The notes below the pieces were generated by a model. It was given only the letters and a program-made list of their open reading frames with translations. It made no database searches and was not told the origin of the DNA. Position numbers and translations under genes: made by a program. Of a stretch of 7,098 nucleotides of DNA, positions 1-7,017 are shown in pieces (position 1 is the first letter of the stretch; each line of letters opens with the position of its first letter). Source of the stretch: Prevotellaceae bacterium (lineage in GTDB: Bacteria > Bacteroidota > Bacteroidia > Bacteroidales > UBA932); NCBI GenBank assembly GCA_031259935.1, contig JAIRKV010000294.1, forward strand, positions 1 through 7,098. The letters run 5' to 3'.

Positions 1-45
1 AAAAAACATAATGGCGAGTAATTTGAGAGTTAACAGTTTTTTCAT
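1..45 (-). CDS. Partial CDS, N-terminal signal peptide of a secreted protein, probably BamA
   Basis: Fifteen codons are visible before the window ends: MKKLLTLKLLAIMFF. This is a start codon, two lysines and a leucine-rich hydrophobic run, the typical beginning of a Sec signal peptide. The ATG (43-45) overlaps the TGA stop of uppS (42-44) as ATGA, which points to translational coupling within the same operon. In many Bacteroidota the gene directly after uppS is bamA (Omp85), the core of the beta-barrel assembly machine in the outer membrane, followed by OmpH/Skp chaperone genes. The identity as BamA is therefore inferred from gene order. The visible residues show only that the product is exported. 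No POTRA or barrel sequence lies inside the window. Confidence 0.6.
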   Translation of the reverse strand, partial: MKKLLTLKLLAIMFF

Positions 46-809
46 TTTATTAATAATATTTCTGTATTTTGTTTGTATTTTTTAATCTGTTCGCTTGTTT
101 TACCGAATCTTCTTTCGCGCTGTTGATAATCGTAAACTGCATCAAACAGATCTTGCTTGCGAAAATCGGGCCAAAATGTTTCGGTAAAGTAAAATTCGCT
201 GTATGCTGCCTGCCACAGCAAAAAATTACTTATACGTTTTTCTCCGCTTGTGCGAATTATGAGTTCGGGATCGGGTATTTCATTTGTATAAAGTTTCGCT
301 GAAATTAGCGTTTCGTTTATTTCATCTATCTTCATATTTTTATCGATAACTTCTTGTACACAGTATTTTACACATTCAACAATTTCTTCGCGCGAACCAT
401 AATTAAGCGCAAGCGTCAACGTCAAGCCTGTATTTTCGGCTGTAAATATAGTTGCTTTTTTTAATTTTTCTTGAACTTTGTCGCTCATTTTTGCAATATT
501 GCCTATTGTTTTCAGTTGTACATTGTTTTTATTCAATTCGGGCAATTCTTTTTCTATTGCCGAAATGAGTATATTCATCAGTTCTTCTATTTCGTCTTTA
601 GGACGATTCCAATTTTCAGTTGAAAAAGTAAAAAGAGTTAAAAATTTTATTCCTGTTTCACTTGCTCCTTCAACAGTAGAACGAACAGAATTTAATGCAT
701 AACGATGACCGAAAATTCTTTTCAATCCTTGTTGTTTCGCCCAACGTCCATTGCCATCCATTATTATGGCAACATGTTTGGGAATTTTATTTTTGTCAAG
801 TCTATGCAT
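42..809 (-). CDS. uppS: Undecaprenyl diphosphate synthase (cis-prenyltransferase)
   Basis: The enzyme condenses isopentenyl diphosphate units onto farnesyl diphosphate to make the C55 undecaprenyl diphosphate carrier for peptidoglycan and surface polysaccharides; it acts at the cytoplasmic face of the inner membrane. All family landmarks are present in 255 residues (E. coli has 253). The P-loop-like MDGNGRWA holds the Mg2+/diphosphate Asp18, FGH has His35, and FSTENWNRP lies at 62-70. IIRTSGEKRISNFLLWQ starts at 184, with Arg186, Arg192 and Ser194, followed by Glu205. These align with E. coli D26, H43, R194, R200, S202 and E213 at a constant offset of 8. The ATG start at 807-809 gives the expected N-terminus shortly before HVAIIMDGNGRW. 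The gene begins 5 nt after the porG stop and its stop overlaps the next ATG, so it is co-transcribed. No anomalies seen. Confidence 0.97.
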   Translation of the reverse strand: MHRLDKNKIPKHVAIIMDGNGRWAKQQGLKRIFGHRYALNSVRSTVEGASETGIKFLTLFTFSTENWNRPKDEIEELMNILISAIEKELPELNKNNVQLKTIGNIAKMSDKVQEKLKKATIFTAENTGLTLTLALNYGSREEIVECVKYCVQEVIDKNMKIDEINETLISAKLYTNEIPDPELIIRTSGEKRISNFLLWQAAYSEFYFTETFWPDFRKQDLFDAVYDYQQRERRFGKTSEQIKKYKQNTEILLIK

Positions 810-814
810 TATTA

Positions 815-1654
815 TTAATATAATTCTTTATTGAATCCTTTATATTGACGTTTTTTTACGCTTTTATTTGTTCTGTATGTTGCGCATGGCGTTTTATCAA
901 CAAATCTGTAACTTAAAGTCAGCATGATTGTCGAAACCCAATCTTTGTTGAATATGCTAAACGATTTGTTGTTGCTGCGATTTATGTAATAATCTATTTT
1001 ATCTGAATTGGTTTTGTGAAACACACATTCGATTCCTGCCGTCCACTGGTTTACAGGTGAAAATTTAAACCCGAATCCCACCGGCAGAATAACGCTCGAT
1101 GCTGTTTTAGTCGAATCGTATAGCATTGGATAAATTGCCGTTGCGTTGCTCAAATAAGGTTCGTTATTGATTTTATTTTTGTCGAAATACGTATATCCTG
1201 CTCCGATTATTAAAAACGGAGTAAAAATTTGTTTGCGTTTCGGGTCAACAGACGAATAAGGGAAAAAATTAAATTCGGCAAAAGCGGCGATATTATAGAA
1301 ATTACGTTTAAATGCCAAATTTACTTCTTGCGGAAATCCTTGCAATCCACCTTCATATTTACGCGAATCGCCTTTTACAGTTCCAAACGAAGCCTGAATT
1401 CTGATGTTTATATATTTTGTAAAATTATGTCGGTAAAATAATCCGCCTGCAGGGCTAATCATATATGGAACAACGCTTTCGTTGAAATCGCCGATATAAT
1501 ATGAAATTCCGCCGGCTACGCCTGCTTCGCTTTTATGAACAGGCGTAAGCAATTCATTGCTTTCTTGCGGAAACATCGGAACGCAAAATGTTGATAACAT
1601 TATAGATATATATACTTTTATTGTCGCTGTCAATTTTTCTAATCTTTTAGTCAA
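815..1654 (-). CDS. porG: PorG-like outer-membrane beta-barrel protein (DUF6089 family, type IX secretion)
   Basis: A probable outer-membrane barrel of about 279 residues. A basic N-terminus (KRLEKLTATIK) precedes a hydrophobic stretch ending near residue 29, consistent with a Sec signal peptide. The rest alternates aromatic, glycine and polar residues as in small barrels: GVAGGISYYIGDF near residue 46, GLFYRHNF near 71, FLIIGAGYTYF near 148, VGFGFKFSPVNQWTAGIE near 197, and a final strand MLTLSYRF followed by a basic tail containing PCATYR. GG.SYY.GD, the GLFYRYNF-like segment and position just before uppS fit DUF6089/PorG. In Porphyromonas gingivalis PorG is an outer-membrane component associated with the PorK/PorN ring of the type IX secretion system. 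The function here is inferred from family resemblance and gene order; no other T9SS gene is visible. No ATG is available near the 5' end: the frame opens with TTG at 1654, with another TTG at 1633, and the first ATG (1600) would cut into the signal peptide. Confidence 0.75.
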   Translation of the reverse strand: MTKRLEKLTATIKVYISIMLSTFCVPMFPQESNELLTPVHKSEAGVAGGISYYIGDFNESVVPYMISPAGGLFYRHNFTKYINIRIQASFGTVKGDSRKYEGGLQGFPQEVNLAFKRNFYNIAAFAEFNFFPYSSVDPKRKQIFTPFLIIGAGYTYFDKNKINNEPYLSNATAIYPMLYDSTKTASSVILPVGFGFKFSPVNQWTAGIECVFHKTNSDKIDYYINRSNNKSFSIFNKDWVSTIMLTLSYRFVDKTPCATYRTNKSVKKRQYKGFNKELY

Positions 1655-1670
1655 AATGTCAATAAAACCG

Positions 1671-1678
1671 CAAAGATA
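1671..1678 (-). promoter_or_regulatory. Candidate internal -7 element before porG
   Basis: On the minus strand this reads TATCTTTG, a full match to the Bacteroidota -7 consensus TAnnTTTG, in the 33-nt gap between nadK and porG. Transcription would begin near 1664, leaving about 10 nt before the TTG at 1654 or about 31 nt before the TTG at 1633. No TTTG/TTG -33 partner is visible at the right distance upstream, and an 8-mer with six fixed positions will occur by chance in an AT-rich genome. It may give secondary expression of porG-uppS within the operon. Confidence 0.25.
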
Positions 1679-1687
1679 ATATTTATT

Positions 1688-2596
1688 TTATGTTTTGTAA
1701 TTATCGAAGTGTTGATAAACGTTAATATCATTACGAATATCATATCCCCACATTAATTTGTTTCTAAGCGTTTTGTAAAAATTCACACTGTCGGGTTTGA
1801 TAATACTTATTTTATACTTTGATTTTTTCACTGAAAAATCCATTTCCGATTCTACTTCAAACATTTCATTGTCAGCGGTTAGCATTGCTTTTTCGCCACG
1901 TGTTTGCAGTTTTATTTTTATTTCGATATCATCGGATATAACAAACGGACGTATTGCCAGATTGTGAGGCGCAATAGGCGATATCACAAAATTCGATGCT
2001 GTTGGCACAATTATAGGACCGCCAACGCTCATCGAATATGCAGTTGAGCCTGTTGGCGTTGCAATTATCAATCCATCAGACCAGTATTGCGACAGGCGTT
2101 CGCCGTTGATTTCTACCGTTGTCGAAATAAGCGCAGGCATCGTTCGTTGCAAAGTTATTTCGTTAAGCGCACATGCTGAAATATTTTTTTTACCCTGCGC
2201 CGTAATATTTATCAATGTACGATGTTCTATTTCATATTTTTTATTTAAAATTTCGTTTAATATGATGTGAAATTCATCAACAGACACATTTGCTAAAAAT
2301 CCTAACGAACCTGTATTTACGCCAATCACAGGAATGTTGCTTTTTCGTATGAAACGCGTCGCTTCCAAAAACGTTCCATCTCCGCCGAGGCTTACAAAGA
2401 AAGAAAAATCTCCGTTCAAATATTGTTCTTCCGAAAAAGTGGAATAATCGCAAAAATCAGATATGTTTTCCGACAAAAATTTTGCAAACTCATCATACAG
2501 AAAAAGCGTACAATTATTGGTTCTTAATACATTCAATATCAACAAATAATTGTCGATTGAATTGATAATATTTCTTCCGTAAACAGCAATTTTCAT
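1688..2596 (-). CDS. nadK: NAD kinase
   Basis: This cytoplasmic enzyme phosphorylates NAD+ at the 2' hydroxyl of the adenosine ribose, using ATP or polyphosphate, to make NADP+. The 302-residue product shows the diagnostic motifs. GGDGT lies at 71-75 with the catalytic/metal Asp73, followed by FLEATR. NTGSLGFLA (94-102) comes next, then the conserved Asn145-Glu146 pair. The glycine-rich segment DGLIIATPTGSTAYSMSVGGPI is at 174-195, and SPIAPHNLAIRPFVI follows. Length is normal for Bacteroidota homologues (about 290-300). The ATG start at 2594-2596 places MKIAVYGR at the N-terminus, the usual first beta strand. It is probably the first gene of the minus-strand operon: porG follows after 33 nt, and pdxJ diverges from it across 102 bp. 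In some Bacteroidota a CBS-domain gene lies between nadK and pdxJ; it is absent here. Confidence 0.97.
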   Translation of the reverse strand: MKIAVYGRNIINSIDNYLLILNVLRTNNCTLFLYDEFAKFLSENISDFCDYSTFSEEQYLNGDFSFFVSLGGDGTFLEATRFIRKSNIPVIGVNTGSLGFLANVSVDEFHIILNEILNKKYEIEHRTLINITAQGKKNISACALNEITLQRTMPALISTTVEINGERLSQYWSDGLIIATPTGSTAYSMSVGGPIIVPTASNFVISPIAPHNLAIRPFVISDDIEIKIKLQTRGEKAMLTADNEMFEVESEMDFSVKKSKYKISIIKPDSVNFYKTLRNKLMWGYDIRNDINVYQHFDNYKT

Positions 2597-2613
2597 AACT
2601 TTGAAATTTTCGG

Positions 2614-2641
2614 CAAGTTATATTTTTTTTTGTTACAAAAA
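2614..2641 (-). promoter_or_regulatory. Candidate promoter for nadK operon
   Basis: Reading the minus strand, TTTTTG (2641-2636) is followed after 15 nt by TAACTTG (2620-2614), an imperfect version of the Bacteroidota pair TTTG ... TAnnTTTG that lacks one T. It would put the transcript start about 10 nt before the nadK ATG. The element is weak and the spacing short; it is listed because the operon must start in this 102-bp gap unless transcription enters from elsewhere. The pdxJ promoter candidate lies just to its right. Confidence 0.3.
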
Positions 2642-2644
2642 GTT

Positions 2645-2672
2645 TTTGTTTTCATAATAAATACTAACTTTG
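2645..2672 (+). promoter_or_regulatory. Candidate sigma-ABfr-type promoter for pdxJ
   Basis: TAACTTTG at 2665-2672 matches the Bacteroidota -7 consensus TAnnTTTG in full, and TTTG at 2645-2648 could serve as the -33 element with a 16-nt spacer, somewhat shorter than usual. Predicted initiation near 2679 leaves a leader of about 20 nt, AT-rich and without a Shine-Dalgarno sequence, as is common in this phylum. It supports the ATG at 2699 as the real start, since an upstream in-frame TTG at 2630 would precede the promoter. Confidence 0.5.
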
Positions 2673-2698
2673 TAAATAGAAATATACAATTTAACATA

Positions 2699-3412
2699 AT
2701 GACAAAATTAAGCGTTAATATAAATAAAATAGCGACACTTCGAAATTCACGCGGCGGAAACATTCCCGATGTGTTGCAGGCAGCCGCAGATTGTCAGCGA
2801 TTTGGAGCGCAAGGCATAACTGTTCATCCTCGTCCTGACGAACGCCATATCAGATATTCGGATGTGAAAAATTTGAAGCCTTTGGTAATAACAGAATTTA
2901 ACATCGAAGGAAATCCTGTACCGAAATTTATTGACCTTGTACTTGAAATTTGTCCCGATCAGGTTACATTAGTGCCTGATACACATAATCAAATCACTTC
3001 AAATGCAGGTTGGAACACACGAAAACACAAGGATTTTCTAAAAAATATTATTTCAATTTTTAAAAAACAGGGAATACGGACATCTGTTTTTGTTGATACC
3101 GATTTGACCAATATTTGCCATGCTGCCGAAACAGAAACAGATCGCATCGAACTGTACACCGAACCTTATGCAACAAATTTTGCAGCAGATAAAGAAAATG
3201 CAATAAAACCGTTCATCGTTGCATCGGAAAAAGCAGCAGAACTTGGTTTGGGAATAAATGCGGGACACGATTTAAGTCTTGCCAATCTGAATTTTTTTCA
3301 CACAAATATTCCTTATCTTCTTGAAGTTTCTATTGGTCATGCCATAATAAGCGATGCTCTTTATTTCGGGCTTGAAAACACAATACAACTTTATTTGAAG
3401 CAATTGAAGTAA
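2699..3412 (+). CDS. pdxJ: Pyridoxine 5'-phosphate synthase
   Basis: PdxJ joins 1-deoxy-D-xylulose 5-phosphate with 3-amino-2-oxopropyl phosphate to form pyridoxine 5'-phosphate, the ring-closing step of the DXP-dependent vitamin B6 pathway in the cytoplasm. The 237-residue product (E. coli 243) is a complete TIM barrel. NINKIATLRNSRGG lies at 7-20, ITVHPRPDERHIR at 40-52 with His43 and Arg45, the catalytic-type Glu70 is in TEFNIEG, LYTEPYA is at 152-158, NAGHDLSL at 187-194 has His190, and SIGHAIISDAL spans 211-221. NINK replaces the NIDH of E. coli; this matches Bacteroides homologues as I remember them and is not a defect. The ATG at 2699 gives the family N-terminus MTKLSVNINK and sits about 20 nt after a predicted promoter start. 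It diverges from nadK and converges on the RND gene. No clear terminator follows. Confidence 0.97.
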   Translation: MTKLSVNINKIATLRNSRGGNIPDVLQAAADCQRFGAQGITVHPRPDERHIRYSDVKNLKPLVITEFNIEGNPVPKFIDLVLEICPDQVTLVPDTHNQITSNAGWNTRKHKDFLKNIISIFKKQGIRTSVFVDTDLTNICHAAETETDRIELYTEPYATNFAADKENAIKPFIVASEKAAELGLGINAGHDLSLANLNFFHTNIPYLLEVSIGHAIISDALYFGLENTIQLYLKQLK

Positions 3413-3426
3413 CTCATATTCAAAAA

Positions 3427-3472
3427 CTTTTGCTGTTGATTGAAATCAGTTTGACGGCTTTTACTGTTGATT
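3427..3472 (+). repeat. Short direct repeat, two copies
   Basis: CTTTTGCTGTTGATT (3427-3441) recurs as CTTTTACTGTTGATT (3458-3472), 14 of 15 bases identical, with starts 31 bp apart, directly after the pdxJ stop. Two copies spaced close to three helical turns could be protein-binding sites or relics of local duplication. Nothing else in the sequence decides between these. Confidence 0.5.
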
Positions 3473-3632
3473 TTGAGATTTTGCGTCTTCATTATAATTG
3501 CTTGTAAATTAAATGTAAAGGCAGGAAATTTTAAGATTTTTCAAAATAAATAGTCGCTCATTACGAATAAAAAACCAGCAATAATACAACATTATTTCTG
3601 TCGGTTTTGTTTTGACACAAAAGCAAGCAACA

Positions 3633-3734
3633 CGTCATTGCGAGGAGCGCAGCGACAAAGCAAACCAGAAAAATAAATGAATAAACAATAAATGATATTC
3701 TGGATTGCTTCCTGCTTCGCAGTTCGCAATGACG
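3633..3734. repeat. Imperfect inverted repeat of the dispersed CGTCATTGCGA type
   Basis: The left arm (3633-3670) and right arm (3698-3734) are reverse complements at about 30 of 38 positions with one gap, around a 27-nt AT-rich centre (3671-3697) that contains AATAAATGA twice (3672-3680, 3687-3695). Each arm starts with a perfect CGTCATTGCGA and ends with the conserved AAGCAAnCCAGAA block. Arms with GTCATTGCGAG, GCGAAGCGA-like and AAGCAATCCAG blocks occur as dispersed intergenic palindromes in many bacterial genomes; translated, they give spurious peptides with strings such as HCE.RS and APRND, and both appear here. The element has no transposase, so it is best seen as a MITE- or REP-like non-autonomous repeat. 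Transcribed from either side, it would fold into a long hairpin at the 3' ends of pdxJ and the pump gene. Family assignment rests on memory of the motif. Confidence 0.8.
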
Positions 3735-3927
3735 AACAAAAGAAGAAAAACCTGTTTTTGATTTGCCGAAATATAGCATGTATATATGTAAAACACGGTA
3801 TTTTTATTCGATAATTTGCATTTATAAATATAAATGATTTCAATGCTTTTTAAGGAACGACTAAATACATCTATAATATCTTAATAATCAAATTAATGTA
3901 TAAACAAAGATTTTTTTGTTATGTATT

Positions 3928-6900
3928 TCATTTATTTCCATATATTTTCCAGTATACAACAGGTAAAATTGTTACAACAAGAATCATTGCGACAACAGTA
4001 CCAAAGCAAATTATAACTCCCATTGGCGTCCACAGCGAGCTGTTGCTTATTATCATCGGAATAACGCCGACAGCCGTTGTAGCCGATGTCAGAAATATCG
4101 GCAGCATACGCCGTTTTCCTGCATCATATATTGCATTGCGCGCAGTGAAATGATAGCGTTTTCGTAAATTTTCGGCATGTTCGAACATTATTATTGCGTT
4201 ACGGACAATTATTCCCATCAGGCTGATAATTCCTAACACACAAGTCAATCCAAATTCCAGATTGAAAATTAACAATCCTGTTGCAGCGCCCAATAAACAC
4301 AAAAGTATCGACAATAATGCAGTGGCTGCAAGGCTTATTTTTTTGAAATTGAACAGTAACAGGAAGAATATCAAAATCACTGATACCGACAAACTGCTGA
4401 TAATTGGAGGAATAACCTGTCTGTCGTTTTCAACAACTCCGCCCATACTTATTGTAATGTTGTCGGGTAATTTCGGTTTGATTTGATTTTCTGCGATTTT
4501 TTTTATTTTTTCTATTAATTTCGACTGGCTGTAGCCTCTTGCAATATCGGCAATAATGCTGATTGTTCGCATACCGTTGCGGCGTACAATTTGACCTTGC
4601 GACCACGATGGTTTTATTTCTGCTATCTGCTGTAATTGAACAGAAACGCCCGGAATTGCGGTTGATATGTATTCATCGCCGATTTTGTTCAATGATTGAA
4701 GTGTTTTTTTGGGGGATTTCAATACTACAGCAAGCGGATAATCGTTTTCCCACATTGTTCCTGCGCTGATTTCATCATAAGCCATTGCCATGTTTGCAGC
4801 GGCAAGAGTTTTGGTTACGCCGAGGCGCGCCGATTCGACAGGATCGAGTTTTATTTCGATTGCAGGAAGCATTTCTTCATAATTTGTATGAATCCAAACC
4901 AGTCCTTCGATTTTTTGAAGTTCATGCACAAGCGTATCTGCATACTGTTTTAACACGGAAATTTCATCTCCTGCAAGGCGCACTTCTACGGGATTTGATA
5001 CATTTTGGTAATCAAGTTGTTTGAATTTTACGTATGCATTGGGAAAATAGTCGGCAAATTTATTTGTATAATCGTCAAGAATGTCGCGTGTTGCCTGTAT
5101 TGATGCGGTGTTTACTATAAACTGCGCATAATGTTTTGAAGGTAAATTCGGAGCATACGAAGCCTGAAAACGCGGCGATGCCATTCCCACAAAAGATGTA
5201 ACAGATTTTATTCGTTCGTCAGCCGAAAGAATATTTCTCATGCTGTCTGCAATTTTTTCTGTTGCCTGCAACGAAGATCCCTGCGGAAGATAAATTTCAA
5301 CTGCAAACTGGTCGCGGTCGGCAACAGGCATCATGCGAATGCTGAAATTCGACATCATCACAACAGATATAATTATTGTGCTTATTCCGATGAGAATTGT
5401 AACGTACGGAAATTTAAATGTAATATCTAATGTTTTGTTATATATTCGCTGTACAAAATTCAATGTGTTGAAAGTTTTCTTTTTTCGATTTTTTTGTCTT
5501 GATTTTAATCCTGTTTTTATTAAAACATATTCTAAAAAAGGAATAAAAATCATTGCAACAATTAGAGAAGTCATTAACGCAACAGTTAACGTCCATGGAA
5601 AATCGCGAAGAAAATCAAGGAACAGTCCTTTCATTATAAACAGCAATGGAAAAAATATTATGCAAATGCACAGCGTTGCAAGCAATATAGAGCCGAAATA
5701 GTTTTTTGCGCTTAATATTGCCGCATGCCAGCGCGACATTTTATTATCAAGATTTTCAAGATATGCATCTACAACAATTATCGAATTGTCGACAATCATC
5801 CCCAAAACTACAATCAAAGCTGCAAGCGTAACCGTATTTAACGGAATTCCTACAACAAACATTATTCCCGTCGAAATAAAAATTCCTACAGGTATGGAAG
5901 TTGCCGCAACCACTGCCGAACGAAAAGGAAACAATATCATCATTACAAGAATTACAACGATTATTGATATAAACAGGTCGCGTACAAATGAATAAACAGA
6001 ATCGGCAACAACTTTTGGCTGGTCGGCAATTCTTTTCACCGAAACGCTTTCGGGCAGTTCTTTTTGAAATTCGGCAAGCGCTTTGTCAATATCTTTACCG
6101 TAAGCGATAATATTGTTGCCTTCGTTCATTTCCATTGATAAAATTATTGCCGATTTTCCATTGTATGTAATATAACTGTCGCGCGTATCATATTCGCGCA
6201 AAATATGTGCAATATCGCGCAATCGTATTATATTTCCGTCAATGTCGCTGTAAATTATCTGGTCGGCAATTTGTTTTTCGGTAGAAAACGTTTCGGTAAA
6301 ATGTATTGGAAATTCCTGTCCGTTACAGGTAATTGTTCCGCCCGCTGCGGTCAGGGTTTGAGTAAATAAATTTGCTGTTAAGAAGTTATATTTTATGCCG
6401 TACGCCGCCATTTTGTCGCGGTCGAGATAAACATTGATTTTTTCTTTTTGCAATCCGTAGCGACGAAGATTTGAAACCGATTCTATCCGTCGCAATTTCG
6501 CTTCGAGTTTATCGAGATATGTTTCGAGTTCGCGGTATGTTTTATCGTCTGATTCGAGCGCAACAAGCAATGCCGATGTGTCTCCGAAATCATCGTTGGC
6601 AATAACGGCAAGAACGCCTGATGGCAGCTGCGATTTGAAGTTTGTCAATCCATGTTTGATTTTCGACCATACTTCATCTTTATCAATTACATCATCGTTA
6701 AGTTCAACCATGATAAAAACCATGCCGTTTTGCGACATCGAAAAAGTTTTGTCTTTTTTAATTTCCTTGTATGTAAACAAAAACTTTTCAAGAGGCTTTG
6801 CCAGCTGTTCTTCAACTTCGGTTGATGTAGCTCCCGGATAAACGCCCGCAATTAAACCCTGTCGAATCGTAAATGGCGGAAATTCCTGTTTTGACATTTT

Positions 6901-6996
6901 TATTAAACCGAAAATTCCCAGCCCGACAAGTAAAACCGTTATCAGCAGCATTATTTTGCTGTATCGCATTGCCGAACTTATTATATTTCTTTTCAT
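3928..6996 (-). CDS. RND-superfamily efflux transporter, inner-membrane permease subunit
   Basis: A complete 1022-residue proton-driven pump of AcrB-like architecture, normally working with a periplasmic adaptor and an outer-membrane channel. The RND duplication is clear: TM1 (about 13-33), periplasmic loop (34-337), TM2-TM6 (about 338-493), cytosolic basic linker (496-508), TM7 (about 530-548), second periplasmic loop (549-865) and TM8-TM12 (about 866-1015). TM4 carries GMIVDNSIIVVDAYLE, placing Asp403 and Asn404 at AcrB Asp407/Asp408; TM10 carries GIIVRNAIIMFEHAE, with Arg932 at AcrB Lys940. Substrate cannot be told from sequence; drugs, bile salts or lipids are possible, and heavy-metal (CusA-type) export seems less likely because of the HAE-like TM4. 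The ATG at 6994-6996 gives MKRNIISSAMRYSK, a normal start before TM1. The in-frame TTG at 7020 lies inside a candidate -7 box and is rejected. No adaptor gene lies downstream. Confidence 0.93.
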   Translation of the reverse strand: MKRNIISSAMRYSKIMLLITVLLVGLGIFGLIKMSKQEFPPFTIRQGLIAGVYPGATSTEVEEQLAKPLEKFLFTYKEIKKDKTFSMSQNGMVFIMVELNDDVIDKDEVWSKIKHGLTNFKSQLPSGVLAVIANDDFGDTSALLVALESDDKTYRELETYLDKLEAKLRRIESVSNLRRYGLQKEKINVYLDRDKMAAYGIKYNFLTANLFTQTLTAAGGTITCNGQEFPIHFTETFSTEKQIADQIIYSDIDGNIIRLRDIAHILREYDTRDSYITYNGKSAIILSMEMNEGNNIIAYGKDIDKALAEFQKELPESVSVKRIADQPKVVADSVYSFVRDLFISIIVVILVMMILFPFRSAVVAATSIPVGIFISTGIMFVVGIPLNTVTLAALIVVLGMIVDNSIIVVDAYLENLDNKMSRWHAAILSAKNYFGSILLATLCICIIFFPLLFIMKGLFLDFLRDFPWTLTVALMTSLIVAMIFIPFLEYVLIKTGLKSRQKNRKKKTFNTLNFVQRIYNKTLDITFKFPYVTILIGISTIIISVVMMSNFSIRMMPVADRDQFAVEIYLPQGSSLQATEKIADSMRNILSADERIKSVTSFVGMASPRFQASYAPNLPSKHYAQFIVNTASIQATRDILDDYTNKFADYFPNAYVKFKQLDYQNVSNPVEVRLAGDEISVLKQYADTLVHELQKIEGLVWIHTNYEEMLPAIEIKLDPVESARLGVTKTLAAANMAMAYDEISAGTMWENDYPLAVVLKSPKKTLQSLNKIGDEYISTAIPGVSVQLQQIAEIKPSWSQGQIVRRNGMRTISIIADIARGYSQSKLIEKIKKIAENQIKPKLPDNITISMGGVVENDRQVIPPIISSLSVSVILIFFLLLFNFKKISLAATALLSILLCLLGAATGLLIFNLEFGLTCVLGIISLMGIIVRNAIIMFEHAENLRKRYHFTARNAIYDAGKRRMLPIFLTSATTAVGVIPMIISNSSLWTPMGVIICFGTVVAMILVVTILPVVYWKIYGNK

Positions 6997-7017
6997 TTTT
7001 TTATCTTTATCATATGA

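Larger units (their letters stand above)
3413..3927. other. Gene-free region between convergent pdxJ and RND pump gene
   Basis: About 515 bp separate the pdxJ stop from the RND gene stop. I find no convincing gene: the longest open frames are read through an inverted repeat (3633-3734) and resemble no protein family. The left part holds a short direct repeat (3427-3441, 3458-3472). The right part (about 3775-3927) is very AT-rich, with nothing recognisable except a weak 6-bp AT stem at 3903-3920. No GC-rich stem followed by a T tract is present for either flanking gene. The large inverted repeat is the only structure strong enough to act as a transcriptional barrier. Confidence 0.7.

Noticed and set aside
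2630..2698. Upstream TTG start for pdxJ, adding 23 residues
   Set aside because: The extension covers the predicted promoter and is absent from the family; MTKLSVNINK from the ATG at 2699 is the normal beginning.
2705..2760. Loss of the NIDH motif of PdxJ as a sign of altered activity
   Set aside because: NINK at this site is, to my knowledge, usual in Bacteroidota PdxJ; all other active-site blocks are intact.
3561..3843. Two overlapping minus-strand open frames of 72 and 83 codons
   Set aside because: Both are read through the inverted repeat; strings such as HCELRS and APRND are typical artefacts of translating this repeat type, and no start context or family resemblance supports a gene.
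3903..3920. AACAAA/TTTGTT stem with T run as terminator for the pump gene
   Set aside because: Only six base pairs, five of them A-T, and for the minus-strand transcript the tract is A-rich in the loop rather than a T tail.
3413..3927. CRISPR array, tRNA or small structured RNA in the gene-free region
   Set aside because: No regularly spaced repeats beyond one inverted pair and one direct pair, no cloverleaf-compatible stems with a TTC loop, and no known riboswitch core seen.
5333..5701. Plus-strand open frame of 122 codons inside the pump gene
   Set aside because: It is the antisense shadow of a conserved transmembrane coding region and has low-complexity content with no recognisable family.
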